From Verrucomicrobiota bacterium (GTDB lineage Bacteria; Verrucomicrobiota; Verrucomicrobiia; Opitutales; Opitutaceae): a stretch of DNA of 34,880 nt. The stretch is taken from assembly GCA_016871755.1 (NCBI GenBank), contig VHCJ01000028.1:1-34880 (forward strand), in the 5' to 3' direction. Below the pieces are notes generated by a model. It ran no database searches. It was not told the DNA's origin and saw nothing but the letters and a program-made list of their open reading frames with translations. Positions 6,531 through 14,791 of the stretch are shown in pieces (positions within the stretch are counted from its first letter, which is position 1; the number at the start of each line of letters is the position of its first letter). Made by a program: the position numbers and the translations under genes.

Positions 6531-7286
6531 CTAGAAGTAGCCGCCCTTTGCCGTGATCTGGTGGACGGTCTGGCCTTCGGCGACCCAGCCGAAGATCTTT
6601 TTCTCGTTGGCCCGGATTTCCTCGGCACGGACGAGAACCTCGAAGGCGATGTCGCGCGGCACGACGACCACGCCGTCAATGTCACCGAGGATGACGTCAC
6701 CGGGTTTGATCACCACGCCGCGGATGAGGATCGGCACCTGGTAGTGCGTGATGAGGCAGCGGCCGAGGCTGCCGTTGGGGATGCGGTGTTTGTAGAAGAC
6801 CGGGAAATCCTTCTCGAGGATCTGGTGCGTGTCGCGGATGCCGCCGTCGATGAGTGCGCCGCGGATGCCCTTGCCGACGGCGGTGGCGGTCATGACGCCG
6901 CCCCAGAGGGTGGCTTTCTCGTCGTTGCTGGTATCCCAGACGACAAAGGAATCGGCGGCCATGTCGTCGAGCATCTGGGTGCGGAAGGTCATTTCGCCGG
7001 TGATCTTCACGTTGGGCGCGCTCTTCACGGTGAAGGCGAGGCCGGCGACGGATCGTTCCGGACGGAGGGGGATGAGCTGGCCGATGCCCTGGTCGAGCAA
7101 CGCGTGCTCGCGGAGCACGTCGCTGATGGCGCCGGTATAGAGCTGCTCGTAGCGGGCGAGCAGTTCCTTGACGGGAATGGGGAAGGGCTTGGTCGAGATC
7201 GTTTCGCGCGCGGCGATGAGCTTCTCGAGCTTCATCATCTTGGCTTCCTTCTGCAGGAGGCCTTCGTTTTCAGGAGAGAGATTCAT
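6531..7286 (-). CDS. RraA-family protein (putative class II pyruvate aldolase fold)
   Basis: RraA-fold proteins include 4-hydroxy-4-methyl-2-oxoglutarate/4-carboxy-4-hydroxy-2-oxoadipate aldolases as well as the RNase E inhibitor RraA. Visible features in 251 residues are YTGAISDVLRE (50-60), WGGVMTATAVGKGIRGALID (128-147), the metal and substrate motif DGGIRD (147-152) and PGDVILGDIDGVVVVP (195-210). The Arg151 and Asp152 used by aldolase members are present, which favours enzymatic activity. It sits between uxuA and the symporter with gaps of 14 and 5 bases. No KDG kinase or KDPG aldolase is nearby, so direct aldol cleavage of a 2-keto-3-deoxy acid is possible but unproven. An alternative start at 7238 (Met17) has an AGAAGGAAG tract just upstream. 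The N-terminus is therefore uncertain. Confidence 0.88.
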   Translation of the reverse strand: MNLSPENEGLLQKEAKMMKLEKLIAARETISTKPFPIPVKELLARYEQLYTGAISDVLREHALLDQGIGQLIPLRPERSVAGLAFTVKSAPNVKITGEMTFRTQMLDDMAADSFVVWDTSNDEKATLWGGVMTATAVGKGIRGALIDGGIRDTHQILEKDFPVFYKHRIPNGSLGRCLITHYQVPILIRGVVIKPGDVILGDIDGVVVVPRDIAFEVLVRAEEIRANEKKIFGWVAEGQTVHQITAKGGYF

Positions 7287-7300
7287 GGGAGTGCGGGTGG

Positions 7301-8269
7301 TCAGCGGTAGGAAAGATGGGCGGAGTCGAGGATGCCTTTCATGTAGCCGGTGGCGAAAAGCCGGCCGAGGTGGGCGTAGCCGTGCGGGAGATCCTCCTCG
7401 CCGGACAGGGACGGCACATGGTCCACGCGGATGGGGCCGCGAAAGCCCAGCTCGTGGTAGAGGCGCAGCATGGCGGGCATGTCGGTCGGACCGTCGTCGT
7501 GGAAGGTTTCGGTGAAGTCCGCCGCGGTTCCCTCCACGTCGCGAAAGTGGACGAACACGATGCGCGGGGCGAAGCGGCGGGCGGTGGCGGCGAGGTCGGC
7601 GGCCATGAGCCGGAAATTGGCCTGGCAGAAGGTCAGGCCGTGGGCGGGCGAGTCGCTCAGCGTCAGCGCCCGGGCGATGGCGTCGGGCGTGCCGAAGATG
7701 CGGGCGACGCCACGCAGGGCCGGGAGCGGCGGGTCGTCGGGATGGAGTCCGAGGCGGACGCCGGCCTCCTCGGCCGCGGGGAGGACGGCGCGGAGAAAGT
7801 ATTCGTAGTTGGTCCAAAGCGCCTCCGCAGTGATCTGTTGGGCGACCGGGACCGGCGTCGAATCGTATTCGGTCAGGCGGAACCGGTTGGTGAGCGCGCC
7901 CCCGCGGGCCGGCACATGGGCGGCGGAGCGGCACCAGCCCAGGGTCGCCATGAAATTGTAGCAGAGCAGGCGGATGCCGAGGGTGCCCATGTTGGCGAGC
8001 ATGCGGCGGTAGTTTTCGAGATCCTCGTCGCGACCCGGCAAGCCGAGCTTGATGCGCTGCATGTCGAACTCGTCGCCTTCCAATCCGCAGACAGTGAGGC
8101 CGGCGGTCGCGAAGTTCTGCTGCACGGTGCGCAGCGACTCCAAGTCGTAGGGCGGCGTCAGGCCGGTATCGCGCGGGTGGCAGCGCACGATGGCGTGCGT
8201 GATCCCGGCCTGGAGGGCGTAGTCCCAGGAGCGGTCGCGTCGTGCGGGCAGGAAGTCGGCCAGGATCAT
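7301..8269 (-). CDS. uxuA: Mannonate dehydratase
   Basis: It dehydrates D-mannonate to 2-keto-3-deoxy-D-gluconate, the third step of glucuronate breakdown. It is a cytoplasmic TIM-barrel enzyme of the xylose-isomerase-like fold using Mn/Fe. In 322 residues one sees ITHAIVRCHPRD near 23-34, LCYNFMATLGW (102-112), the metal-site motif GLHPDDPP (174-181), TFCQANF (213-219), VHFRDVEGT (240-248) and RVDHVPSL (281-288). Length fits the shorter UxuA form (E. coli has 394). It follows the GH39-like gene by 15 bases and precedes the RraA-family gene by 14. Assignment is strong from motif order plus co-occurrence with uxaC and a fructuronate reductase. Confidence 0.94.
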   Translation of the reverse strand: MILADFLPARRDRSWDYALQAGITHAIVRCHPRDTGLTPPYDLESLRTVQQNFATAGLTVCGLEGDEFDMQRIKLGLPGRDEDLENYRRMLANMGTLGIRLLCYNFMATLGWCRSAAHVPARGGALTNRFRLTEYDSTPVPVAQQITAEALWTNYEYFLRAVLPAAEEAGVRLGLHPDDPPLPALRGVARIFGTPDAIARALTLSDSPAHGLTFCQANFRLMAADLAATARRFAPRIVFVHFRDVEGTAADFTETFHDDGPTDMPAMLRLYHELGFRGPIRVDHVPSLSGEEDLPHGYAHLGRLFATGYMKGILDSAHLSYR

Positions 8270-8284
8270 GGACGGTGCCGCCGG

Positions 8285-9748
8285 TCAGCGGGTGGCGGGC
8301 GTCAGCGGAATGAGGCTGCGCTCAGCGAGGAGCAGGGGCGAATCGTAGACAGGCAGGGCGGTGAAAACGGCGCCCTGGTCGTTCTGGGTCCACGCATCCC
8401 TGGGCAGGGCGTAAACGGTGCTGGTGCGCAGATCCACGAGCACGGGCTCGGTGAACCGGGCCTTGGGCAGGCGGAGGGTCACAAGATTGACGCCGTTGGC
8501 CTCGGCGGGCGGGGCGTCGCTGAACCAATAGGCGGCGAGTTGAGCGCCCGAGGAAGTTTGGTAGCCGGTGAGAGCCACGTTGCGGAGGGCGGTCGAGGTG
8601 AAAGGGTAATCGGCCACGCGAACCAGGGTATCGCCGAAAATGGCGAAGATGCTTTGGGCCGCGTAATAGGCCAGTTTCACATGCGAGATGGTCTGGTCGG
8701 GATTTGTGCCGAGGAGGCCCTTGTAGTTCATACGAAGCTGGCCATCGGGGGTGCCGCTCGTGTTGTTGCCCTGCCGGTAGTGCATGTCGGAGAGCGTGAA
8801 GAGATTGAACGGCACGTCCTTGGCGCGGTGGGCGAGCATGCGGCGCAGATTCCACTTGGCCTGGGTGTTTTCCGTCCAAGTGATGTTGCGCAGGGCAAAA
8901 TCCTCCTGATGGCGCGAGGGAGCGCCGGTCTCGCCCTGGCGGATCTGGATGGACCGGCCGAGGGGGGCGATGCGCGCGCGCAAGCGGTCCACGATGGCGG
9001 TCTGATCGGGATTGTTGGGGTAGCCGTGATGGGTGATGGCGTCGATCAGGTCGAGGCGGCCGCGGGCGTGCATCAGGTCGATGAACTGTTCGGCGTATTC
9101 CGGCGTATGGGCCAGGGCGAGGGCGTAGAGGCGGCTGTGAGGTTGGAGTTCGCGCACGATGACGGCGGTCTTGATGTAGAGGTCGGTGTAGGCCTGGACA
9201 GTGGCAGTGCCGCGGTTGTTGAGGTCAGGTTCGTTCCAGACCTCCCACTCGTGGACGTGCTGACCGTAGCGCACGACGAGGGCGCGCACCCAGCGCTCCC
9301 AGGCGGCGATCGCTTCGGGGGACGAGGGTAGACCGCCACCGAGGCCGGTGTCGCCGCCGCCGGGATAAACGGGATTGCCGTAGTTGAACTCAAGCCAGGG
9401 CCGGACGCCCTGGGCCACGGCATCGTTGATGATGGTATCGAGCCAGTCCCAGGAATACACGCCGGGGGACTTTTCGCACTTGGCCCAGCCGGCCTGGAGG
9501 CGGATGGACTTCACGCCGAGCGGGCCGAGGTAGGGCTTGTAGTTTTCGTAGACGGCGAAGTCGCGGTCGAGGGTCTCGCCGCCGATCGACCACCAGGAGT
9601 TGTCCGGAGCGGTGGCAGCGTGGATCGGCGTGACCCGGCCGAGCACCGGGAGATCAAGGCCCGCGGTCGGGGTCGCGGCGGCCTGGAGGCCGAGAGGAGC
9701 CAGGGTGAGAACAGCCAGCAGCAGGGAAAGAAGGCGGGAGCGAGTCAT
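8285..9748 (-). CDS. Secreted GH39-like clan GH-A glycoside hydrolase
   Basis: This 487-residue protein has a signal peptide (MTRSRLLSLLLAVLTLAPLG, cleavage after about LQAAA) and a TIM-barrel retaining-glycosidase pattern. HEWEVWNEPDLNN at 166-178 carries the acid/base Glu173, and IQIRQGETGAPS (267-278) offers Glu273 as the nucleophile. The YSWDWLDTIINDAVAQGVRP strand-helix unit and the WNEP context resemble GH39, which includes beta-xylosidases and alpha-L-iduronidases. Related clan GH-A families cannot be excluded. In a glucuronate operon, next to a TonB receptor, it probably releases uronic acids or the sugars linked to them. I chose the start at 9748 because it begins the signal peptide; the frame stays open to 9814 without protein-like sequence. 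Confidence 0.8.
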   Translation of the reverse strand: MTRSRLLSLLLAVLTLAPLGLQAAATPTAGLDLPVLGRVTPIHAATAPDNSWWSIGGETLDRDFAVYENYKPYLGPLGVKSIRLQAGWAKCEKSPGVYSWDWLDTIINDAVAQGVRPWLEFNYGNPVYPGGGDTGLGGGLPSSPEAIAAWERWVRALVVRYGQHVHEWEVWNEPDLNNRGTATVQAYTDLYIKTAVIVRELQPHSRLYALALAHTPEYAEQFIDLMHARGRLDLIDAITHHGYPNNPDQTAIVDRLRARIAPLGRSIQIRQGETGAPSRHQEDFALRNITWTENTQAKWNLRRMLAHRAKDVPFNLFTLSDMHYRQGNNTSGTPDGQLRMNYKGLLGTNPDQTISHVKLAYYAAQSIFAIFGDTLVRVADYPFTSTALRNVALTGYQTSSGAQLAAYWFSDAPPAEANGVNLVTLRLPKARFTEPVLVDLRTSTVYALPRDAWTQNDQGAVFTALPVYDSPLLLAERSLIPLTPATR

Positions 9749-9779
9749 GGGATGGGCGGCAGGAGTGGGGAGAGAAGGA

Positions 9780-9800
9780 CGGGACAACGTGCGTGTCCCG
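9780..9800 (-). promoter_or_regulatory. Intercistronic hairpin after the TonB receptor gene
   Basis: CGGGACA (9780-9786) and TGTCCCG (9794-9800) form a perfect 7-bp stem with a 7-base loop, inside the 87-base gap between the receptor gene and the GH39-like gene. A pyrimidine-rich TCCTTCTCTCC follows on the minus strand, but there is no true T-run. It may reduce read-through or stabilise the receptor mRNA, so that receptor and enzymes are made in different amounts. This role is inference. Confidence 0.45.
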
Positions 9801-9835
9801 CCCCGGGTGGCCAAAGAATTGCGAGCAGGTTTTAA

Positions 9836-12800
9836 TCAGAAGGAGAACTTCGTGGAGAGCGTGATTTTGCGACCCTCGGCGATGGACCACACCGCGACCT
9901 GGCCGTCGGGGTTGATCACCACGGGCACGAGCTCGTTGTTCGTGAAGAGATTTCGGACATTCAGCTGGATCTTCATCGGCACTTTGCCGTTGAAGAGCTT
10001 GGTCGAATAGGAAAGCCAGGTGTCGACCCGCGTCTCGGTGGGGCCGTAGAACGGATTGCGGACATCGGAGATGCGGAGGTCGCTGAGTTCCGCGACCCCG
10101 TCGGACGGACTGAGGTCGCCCTCGAAGGTCTCGACCGGGAAGCCGATGGCGGCCTTGTCCTGCCAGCGGACGCCAGCGCCGACGCCGAAGCCCTTGAGGC
10201 GCTCGCCCTGGAACTGGTAGTTGCCGACGAAGTTGGCGCGCCATTTGCGAAGTTCCTGCACCGGGGCCCCGTCGGCCGAGGCGGCGACGTTGAACACGTT
10301 GAGGGCGAGCAGCTGGAAATTGTTCGCGAGGATGTTGATGTCGTTCGTGCCTTCCTTGCCGAGGGCGCCCTGGTTGATGGGGATCTGCAGGGCCCAGGGT
10401 TTGAGCCACTCGGTGGCGAGGGATGCGCCGGTGGAGGTCGGGGTGTTGAACAGGAGCTCGCGCACGGCGGCGCCGGTGTTGCTGCGCACGGATTCCTGCT
10501 TGGAGACGTTCAGGATGAAGGACAGGCCGCGGGTCGGGCGGAAGGAGAGCTCGATCTCGTGCCCCTCGCTGACGAAGTCGCTCGTGTCGCGCACGCCGGG
10601 GTTGGTGGTGTTCAGGTTGCCGCCGGGCGCGATGGTCGCGGAGAAGGTGTCGAGGAGCGCCTGGGGCGGGGCGACGTAGCCGACGGGGAAACCGTTGCCG
10701 CCATTCGGGATGAAGCCGCCGCGGACCATGCCGTAGACCTGGGAGTGCATCTGCATGATCGCGGCGGGAATTCCGCCGACGCGGTCGTTGAAGCTCCCGG
10801 TCTGGGTGGTTTCAAAGGTGTTTAGGCGGAGGGAGACGCGGCCCTTGAAGGCTTCGAGGTAGAGGCCGGCCTCCTTGGTGATGCCGTTGGGCGGAGCGAT
10901 CTCGTTGCGAAAGGTGTCCACCGTCTTGCGGTTGGGGGGGCTGAAGTTCTCGGACTCGCCGTAGTAGAGGTTGAGGGCGGACACCACGGGCAGGCGCTGC
11001 ACCCATTTCTGCGGGGCCTTGGCGACGGCGCTCCAGGCAAAAAGCGTCCGCTCGAAGTCCTGGGAAACTAGCGCGGGGTTATCGAGACTGTAGGCCGGAC
11101 TGTCGACCCGCACGTATCCTTCGCCGGCGGGATCGAACGGGGCGTTGGCGGAGAGGATGGAGGATTCCTCCTTGCGCCAGCCCACGGTGGAAACGAGGTG
11201 GTCGCCCAGCCAGTAGCTTTGCAGGGCGAAGGCCTGGGAATCCAGGGTGCGTTCGCTCAGCGTGGCGAAGCTGGCGGTGTTGGTGACCTCGCGGTTTTCC
11301 CGCAGCACGGTGAGGGCCTGGGTGCCGGGGGCGTATTGGGCCTGGGTGGCGACGCCGGCGGTGGGGGCGGGCAGGCGGGAGATCACCACACCCTGGCCGT
11401 TGATCTGGGTGTGATAGTCCAGCAGGTTTTGTTGGAGGCCCGGGAGGTTGGCTCCGGCCGGGGTGCTCGCGGAGGCGAGGGAGGGTCCGAGGTAAACCCA
11501 GGTGACGATCTGCTTGCTCTGACCGGCGGTGCGGGCCTGGTTGTTGCCGTTGGTCCACAGGTCGGGCGTGTAGTGGACGGAGCCACCGCCGCGGTTGTCG
11601 GTCTGCAGGGTTTCCCGCTGGGCCAGCACGGAAAAAATGTGGCGGCCGAGGACCCAGCCCGCGCGGCGGGCCTTGAGGTCGCCGAAGTCGAGTTCGTAGA
11701 AAGCCTTCGCCCGCCGGGTCTCGGTTTCCACCTCGTCGTAGGTGGCGCGGCCGGCGGTGGAGATGAAGGGGCGGCCGTAGTTCGGGTTGATCTCGCCGGT
11801 CCACATGTGGGTGTTCACGTCGATGGAGATGTAGGGGGAGGACTGCGGCAGCAGGCTCTGCAGGCCTTCGTCCCATTGCTGGCGGCTGAAGGCGACCTCG
11901 AAGCCGGCCTTGCGGTCGAGCAGCAGCTGTTCGACCGAGGCATCGATCACGTTGAGGTTGGCCAGGCCCTCGGAGTTCGGGCCGACGAGGGTGTTGTTGA
12001 AGAAGTCGAAGATCGTGGGATCGGTGAGGTTCTCCGAAGTGTAGAAGGCGCCGTCGGGCAGGCCGTAGTCGGTGCGCACGCGGCTCATCTCGCGGGCGTA
12101 GGCGGCAACGGCGATGCCGGTGCGGCCGGTCGAGGGGAAGTAGACATTGCCCGAGACCATCGGGCGGCCGAAGACAACCTGCCCGCCCGCGCTCGTGGGG
12201 ATGTTGTCACGCGGGGCCGTGGCGTTGACGTCCTGGAAGAATATGGTGGGCGAACGGTTCACGTTCTCAATGACGCCGATGGTCGCGTTGCCGCTCGCGC
12301 GGTTGAAGACGTTGAACGGACCGGTGCGCGGATCGTAGCCGACCTTTTCGCGGGCTCCGAGGGCCTCGAGGTTGTCGGGCAGCGTCGCGGAGAACCACGA
12401 GGACAGGCGGTCGGAGGGGGTCAGGGTGCGCGGACGGTTGGAGGCGATGCGTCCGTTCTCGTAGGAGGCCCGCACGGTGGTGGACGACAGGAGGCCGCGG
12501 TCGCGCAGGGCCTTGATATCCCAGCCGGCCGCGACGTATTGGCGGTCGGTGTCGGAGAAGGCGAACTTCTGCTGGTATTTTTCCTCGGCGTGGACGGCGG
12601 CGACGCGGACGGCGAGTTCGTTGGGCAGGAGAACTTGGTTGTATTTGAACACGCCGCGCCAGGTCCCGTGGTTGTCCGCCGAGAGATCGAGGCTGCCGGC
12701 GGTCCTGTTCAGGTCGGCGGTGGCCGTGGAGGTGTTGATGATGCCGGCCGGGCTGCCGACGCCGAAGAGAAGGGCGTTGGCGCCGCGGTTGATCTCCACG

Positions 12801-13351
12801 CGTTCGGTGTTGAAGCTGTCCATGGGGATGCTGCTCCGGAAGAAGTTCCGCGCCTGGGTCGCCTCGGCGAGGCCGCGCACGCGGGTGCCGGCCGGACCGC
12901 TGCTCAGGCTGGGCTCGCCGGAGACTCCACCCGGGGCGGCTTCCGTGCCCGAGAGGTTGCCGCCAAACCCGGTCGTTTCCATGTTGGTCTGGTAGACGAG
13001 CAGTTCGCGCAGGTTGGTCGAGGCCGTGTCCTCGAGGAACTTGGCTGTGACCACCGAGACGGAGGCGCCGAGGTCGGTGAGCTTGGTGCTCAGGCCGGTG
13101 CCGGCGAGGGACTCGCTGGCCTCGTAGCCGACGTCGGAAGTGCTCTTCACGACGAAAGGGGAAAGCACGAGAACCGGCTCCTTGGGGACGGGGGCGGCGG
13201 AATCGGGGGATGCCGTCTGGGCCGGGAGGGAGACGTTCAGCAGGAGGACCAGCACACCGGCGAGGCACCGGGTGGGGGACATCGCGGCGGGCGGAACGGT
13301 CCGGGCAACCGCCCGGAACGCGGGCACGGGGGGAAGGGCAGGCACATTCAT
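9836..13351 (-). CDS. TonB-dependent receptor, first gene of the glucuronate operon
   Basis: This is an outer-membrane beta-barrel that imports ligands using TonB energy. From the start at 13351 it has 1171 residues. MSPTRCLAGVLVLLLNVSLP, beginning at Met24 (13282), looks like the signal peptide, so 13282 may be the true start. A TonB box VLVLSPFVVKS lies at about 60-70, of the type common in Opitutaceae. The plug domain follows (GTGLSTKLTDLGASVSVVTA, then NLRELLVYQTNM, RVEINRGANALLFGVGSPAG), then a long barrel ending KITLSTKFSF with the terminal Phe expected for barrel assembly. The frame is open to 13801 but would overlap the AraC gene and looks non-coding there. Candidate promoter at 13481-13509. 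Its ligand is probably the oligosaccharide degraded by the downstream enzymes. Confidence 0.94.
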   Translation of the reverse strand: MNVPALPPVPAFRAVARTVPPAAMSPTRCLAGVLVLLLNVSLPAQTASPDSAAPVPKEPVLVLSPFVVKSTSDVGYEASESLAGTGLSTKLTDLGASVSVVTAKFLEDTASTNLRELLVYQTNMETTGFGGNLSGTEAAPGGVSGEPSLSSGPAGTRVRGLAEATQARNFFRSSIPMDSFNTERVEINRGANALLFGVGSPAGIINTSTATADLNRTAGSLDLSADNHGTWRGVFKYNQVLLPNELAVRVAAVHAEEKYQQKFAFSDTDRQYVAAGWDIKALRDRGLLSSTTVRASYENGRIASNRPRTLTPSDRLSSWFSATLPDNLEALGAREKVGYDPRTGPFNVFNRASGNATIGVIENVNRSPTIFFQDVNATAPRDNIPTSAGGQVVFGRPMVSGNVYFPSTGRTGIAVAAYAREMSRVRTDYGLPDGAFYTSENLTDPTIFDFFNNTLVGPNSEGLANLNVIDASVEQLLLDRKAGFEVAFSRQQWDEGLQSLLPQSSPYISIDVNTHMWTGEINPNYGRPFISTAGRATYDEVETETRRAKAFYELDFGDLKARRAGWVLGRHIFSVLAQRETLQTDNRGGGSVHYTPDLWTNGNNQARTAGQSKQIVTWVYLGPSLASASTPAGANLPGLQQNLLDYHTQINGQGVVISRLPAPTAGVATQAQYAPGTQALTVLRENREVTNTASFATLSERTLDSQAFALQSYWLGDHLVSTVGWRKEESSILSANAPFDPAGEGYVRVDSPAYSLDNPALVSQDFERTLFAWSAVAKAPQKWVQRLPVVSALNLYYGESENFSPPNRKTVDTFRNEIAPPNGITKEAGLYLEAFKGRVSLRLNTFETTQTGSFNDRVGGIPAAIMQMHSQVYGMVRGGFIPNGGNGFPVGYVAPPQALLDTFSATIAPGGNLNTTNPGVRDTSDFVSEGHEIELSFRPTRGLSFILNVSKQESVRSNTGAAVRELLFNTPTSTGASLATEWLKPWALQIPINQGALGKEGTNDINILANNFQLLALNVFNVAASADGAPVQELRKWRANFVGNYQFQGERLKGFGVGAGVRWQDKAAIGFPVETFEGDLSPSDGVAELSDLRISDVRNPFYGPTETRVDTWLSYSTKLFNGKVPMKIQLNVRNLFTNNELVPVVINPDGQVAVWSIAEGRKITLSTKFSF

Positions 13352-13480
13352 GGATTTGGTGGGGTGGGGTGAAACAGGCAGCAAAAGTTGGCGGGGGCGA
13401 AGGGGAGGGGGTGACCCGGGCGGGCGGGTTTGACTGCTATTGACCGGCGCAAATCCGGTGGGGCGGGGGAACTGCCGCTT

Positions 13481-13509
13481 ACTATAGGCGTTCGCGGGGG
13501 ATGAGTCTA
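13481..13509 (-). promoter_or_regulatory. Candidate promoter of the glucuronate operon
   Basis: On the minus strand TAGACT (13509-13504) is followed after 17 bases by TATAGT (13486-13481), matching the sigma-70 pattern at 4 of 6 and 5 of 6 positions. It lies 130 bases upstream of the TonB receptor start, leaving a G/C-rich 5' leader. Verrucomicrobial promoter consensus is poorly defined, so this is a candidate only. Confidence 0.4.
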
Positions 13510-13520
13510 TGGTTGCGCCT

Positions 13521-13533
13521 GACAATAGTTGTC
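13521..13533. promoter_or_regulatory. Inverted repeat, candidate operator in the AraC/receptor intergenic region
   Basis: GACAATAGTTGTC is a perfect 5-bp inverted repeat around TAG, located 16 bases before the AraC-type gene and just upstream of the candidate -35 box of the operon. The position suits autoregulation or shared control. Binding by the AraC-type protein is untested, and that family often binds direct repeats instead. Confidence 0.4.
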
Positions 13534-13548
13534 TGAAATTGATTTCCC

Positions 13549-14466
13549 ATGGCCATGACCTTTCACTCCGTCGAGCGGCTGGGCGCGCCCTTCTCCGCGG
13601 TTTCGGAACTCGGGGTCGTGATTCCGGCCGACGGGGAGGTGTCGTTCCTGAACCAGGAAAGAAAGCTCCTGTTCTACTTGCAGGGTAACTGCACCGGAGC
13701 GATCGACGGGGTGGGATCGTTTCCCATCCAGGCGGGCGACGTGCTGGTGGTGCCCTGCCGCTGCCGGCAGCGCTACCGGATGGACCGACCGAGGCAGTCA
13801 CCCCGGCTGCATCTGCTCAAGATTGCCTTCGCGCTGCCGCCGCTGGCGGTGCCGGACGGACGCATGCCCACCCTGCACGTGCAGGGCAATCCGGAGGAGG
13901 ACCTGAGCGTCTTCGCGCGCCATCACTTCCAACAGGTGCGACACCTGCCGGGGGCGCAGACGGCGCCCATGCAGGAAATCCTGCGCGCTATCCGGCGCGA
14001 GGCCGAGGGACACCACCCGGGCATCCGCCACCGGGTGCGGGCGCTGAGCACGAACCTGATGGTGTTGGTGGCGCGAATGGTTCATGAGCGGACCGTGCCC
14101 GTCATGACCGGAGCGGGGGCGCAGGTGCCGATGGTCAACCAGGTGAAGGAGTTTCTGCTGCGGAACCACGCACGCGAACTCTCCCTCGCCGAGATCGCCT
14201 GGCATGTGCGCAAGAGCGAGGAGCATATCGCGCGTGTCTTTCGAAGAGTCACCGGCCAGACGGTCTTCGACTACTTGCGCACCATCCGGCTCGAGAGTGC
14301 GAAGACCTTGCTGATCGATTCCGACAAGACCCTGACCGAGATCGCGCGTCTCACGGGTTTCGGTTCGCTTGCGCTATTTAGTCGAAATTTCACGCACTAT
14401 GTCGGTCGCACCGCTTCGTCCTACCGGCAAGAACGAGCACGATTGGTGCAGTGGCGGCCGGTGTGA
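13549..14466 (+). CDS. AraC-family transcriptional regulator
   Basis: A 305-residue protein with an N-terminal cupin-like sensor (about residues 15-100, including FYLQGNCTGAIDG and IQAGDVLVVPCRCRQRY) and a C-terminal AraC double helix-turn-helix (about 200-295). Visible motifs there are ELSLAEIAWHVRKSEEHIAR (210-229), VFRRVTGQTVFDYLRTIRLE and the family signature LTEIARLTGFGSLALFSRNF. It is divergent from the TonB receptor operon, with 197 bases between the two starts, so it is the likely activator responding to glucuronate or an oligosaccharide. The start at 13549 is chosen, and ATG 13555 is possible. No Shine-Dalgarno sequence is visible. Confidence 0.92.
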   Translation: MAMTFHSVERLGAPFSAVSELGVVIPADGEVSFLNQERKLLFYLQGNCTGAIDGVGSFPIQAGDVLVVPCRCRQRYRMDRPRQSPRLHLLKIAFALPPLAVPDGRMPTLHVQGNPEEDLSVFARHHFQQVRHLPGAQTAPMQEILRAIRREAEGHHPGIRHRVRALSTNLMVLVARMVHERTVPVMTGAGAQVPMVNQVKEFLLRNHARELSLAEIAWHVRKSEEHIARVFRRVTGQTVFDYLRTIRLESAKTLLIDSDKTLTEIARLTGFGSLALFSRNFTHYVGRTASSYRQERARLVQWRPV

Positions 14467-14645
14467 CCCAGGCGGAAGATCTGGACGGCAGGTAGGTGGA
14501 ATTGGCGAGGTTTCGAGGAGTGCGCGGCGGCAAGCGCGTGTCCTGCAAAAAGCTCCGGTTCAGAACAGGCTTGGTTAATGGTCTGAGAACTTTATGACAC
14601 AGGCCAAAAACTACCCCATGTCTTCCCTCCAAACCCCTGCTAACT

Positions 14646-14783
14646 TCAACTGGCCGCTGGCCTATGGTCGAAGTAACGCCCGTCCTTGATGCAACGTGCC
14701 TCCACCTTGATTCCCATCACGCCGTGTAACAGGGCACCGAACAGCCAGATCTCCGCCGCGGCAATCGAATCCCGTATTTTCAT
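14646..14783 (-). CDS. Small open frame of unknown function (45 residues)
   Basis: The translation MKIRDSIAAAEIWLFGALLH then GVMGIKVEARCIKDGRYFDH is not obviously a shadow of another gene, because this stretch has no recognisable gene on the other strand. It contains one moderately hydrophobic helix (WLFGALLHGVMGI). I do not recognise a family. It may be a small protein or the remnant of a longer gene in a region with several decayed genes. The 180 bases between the AraC stop and this frame show nothing recognisable. Confidence 0.2.
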   Translation of the reverse strand: MKIRDSIAAAEIWLFGALLHGVMGIKVEARCIKDGRYFDHRPAAS

Positions 14784-14791
14784 CGGCGTTG

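Noticed and set aside
7316-9331. 671-codon open frame on the plus strand opposite uxuA and the GH39-like gene
   Set aside because: Composition is Gly/Glu/Val-rich with no family resemblance. It is the antisense of two clearly assigned genes in GC-rich DNA.
11198-13372. 724-codon open frame on the plus strand opposite the first TonB receptor
   Set aside because: The long open antisense frame is explained by GC-rich codon bias of the receptor gene, and no motif is recognisable.
13352-13801. N-terminal extension of the first TonB receptor by 150 residues
   Set aside because: It would overlap the divergent AraC gene and its promoter region, is Pro/Arg-rich, and precedes a good signal peptide.
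14467-14645. Possible extension of decayed coding sequence after the AraC gene
   Set aside because: None of the six frames shows a recognisable motif over more than a few residues.
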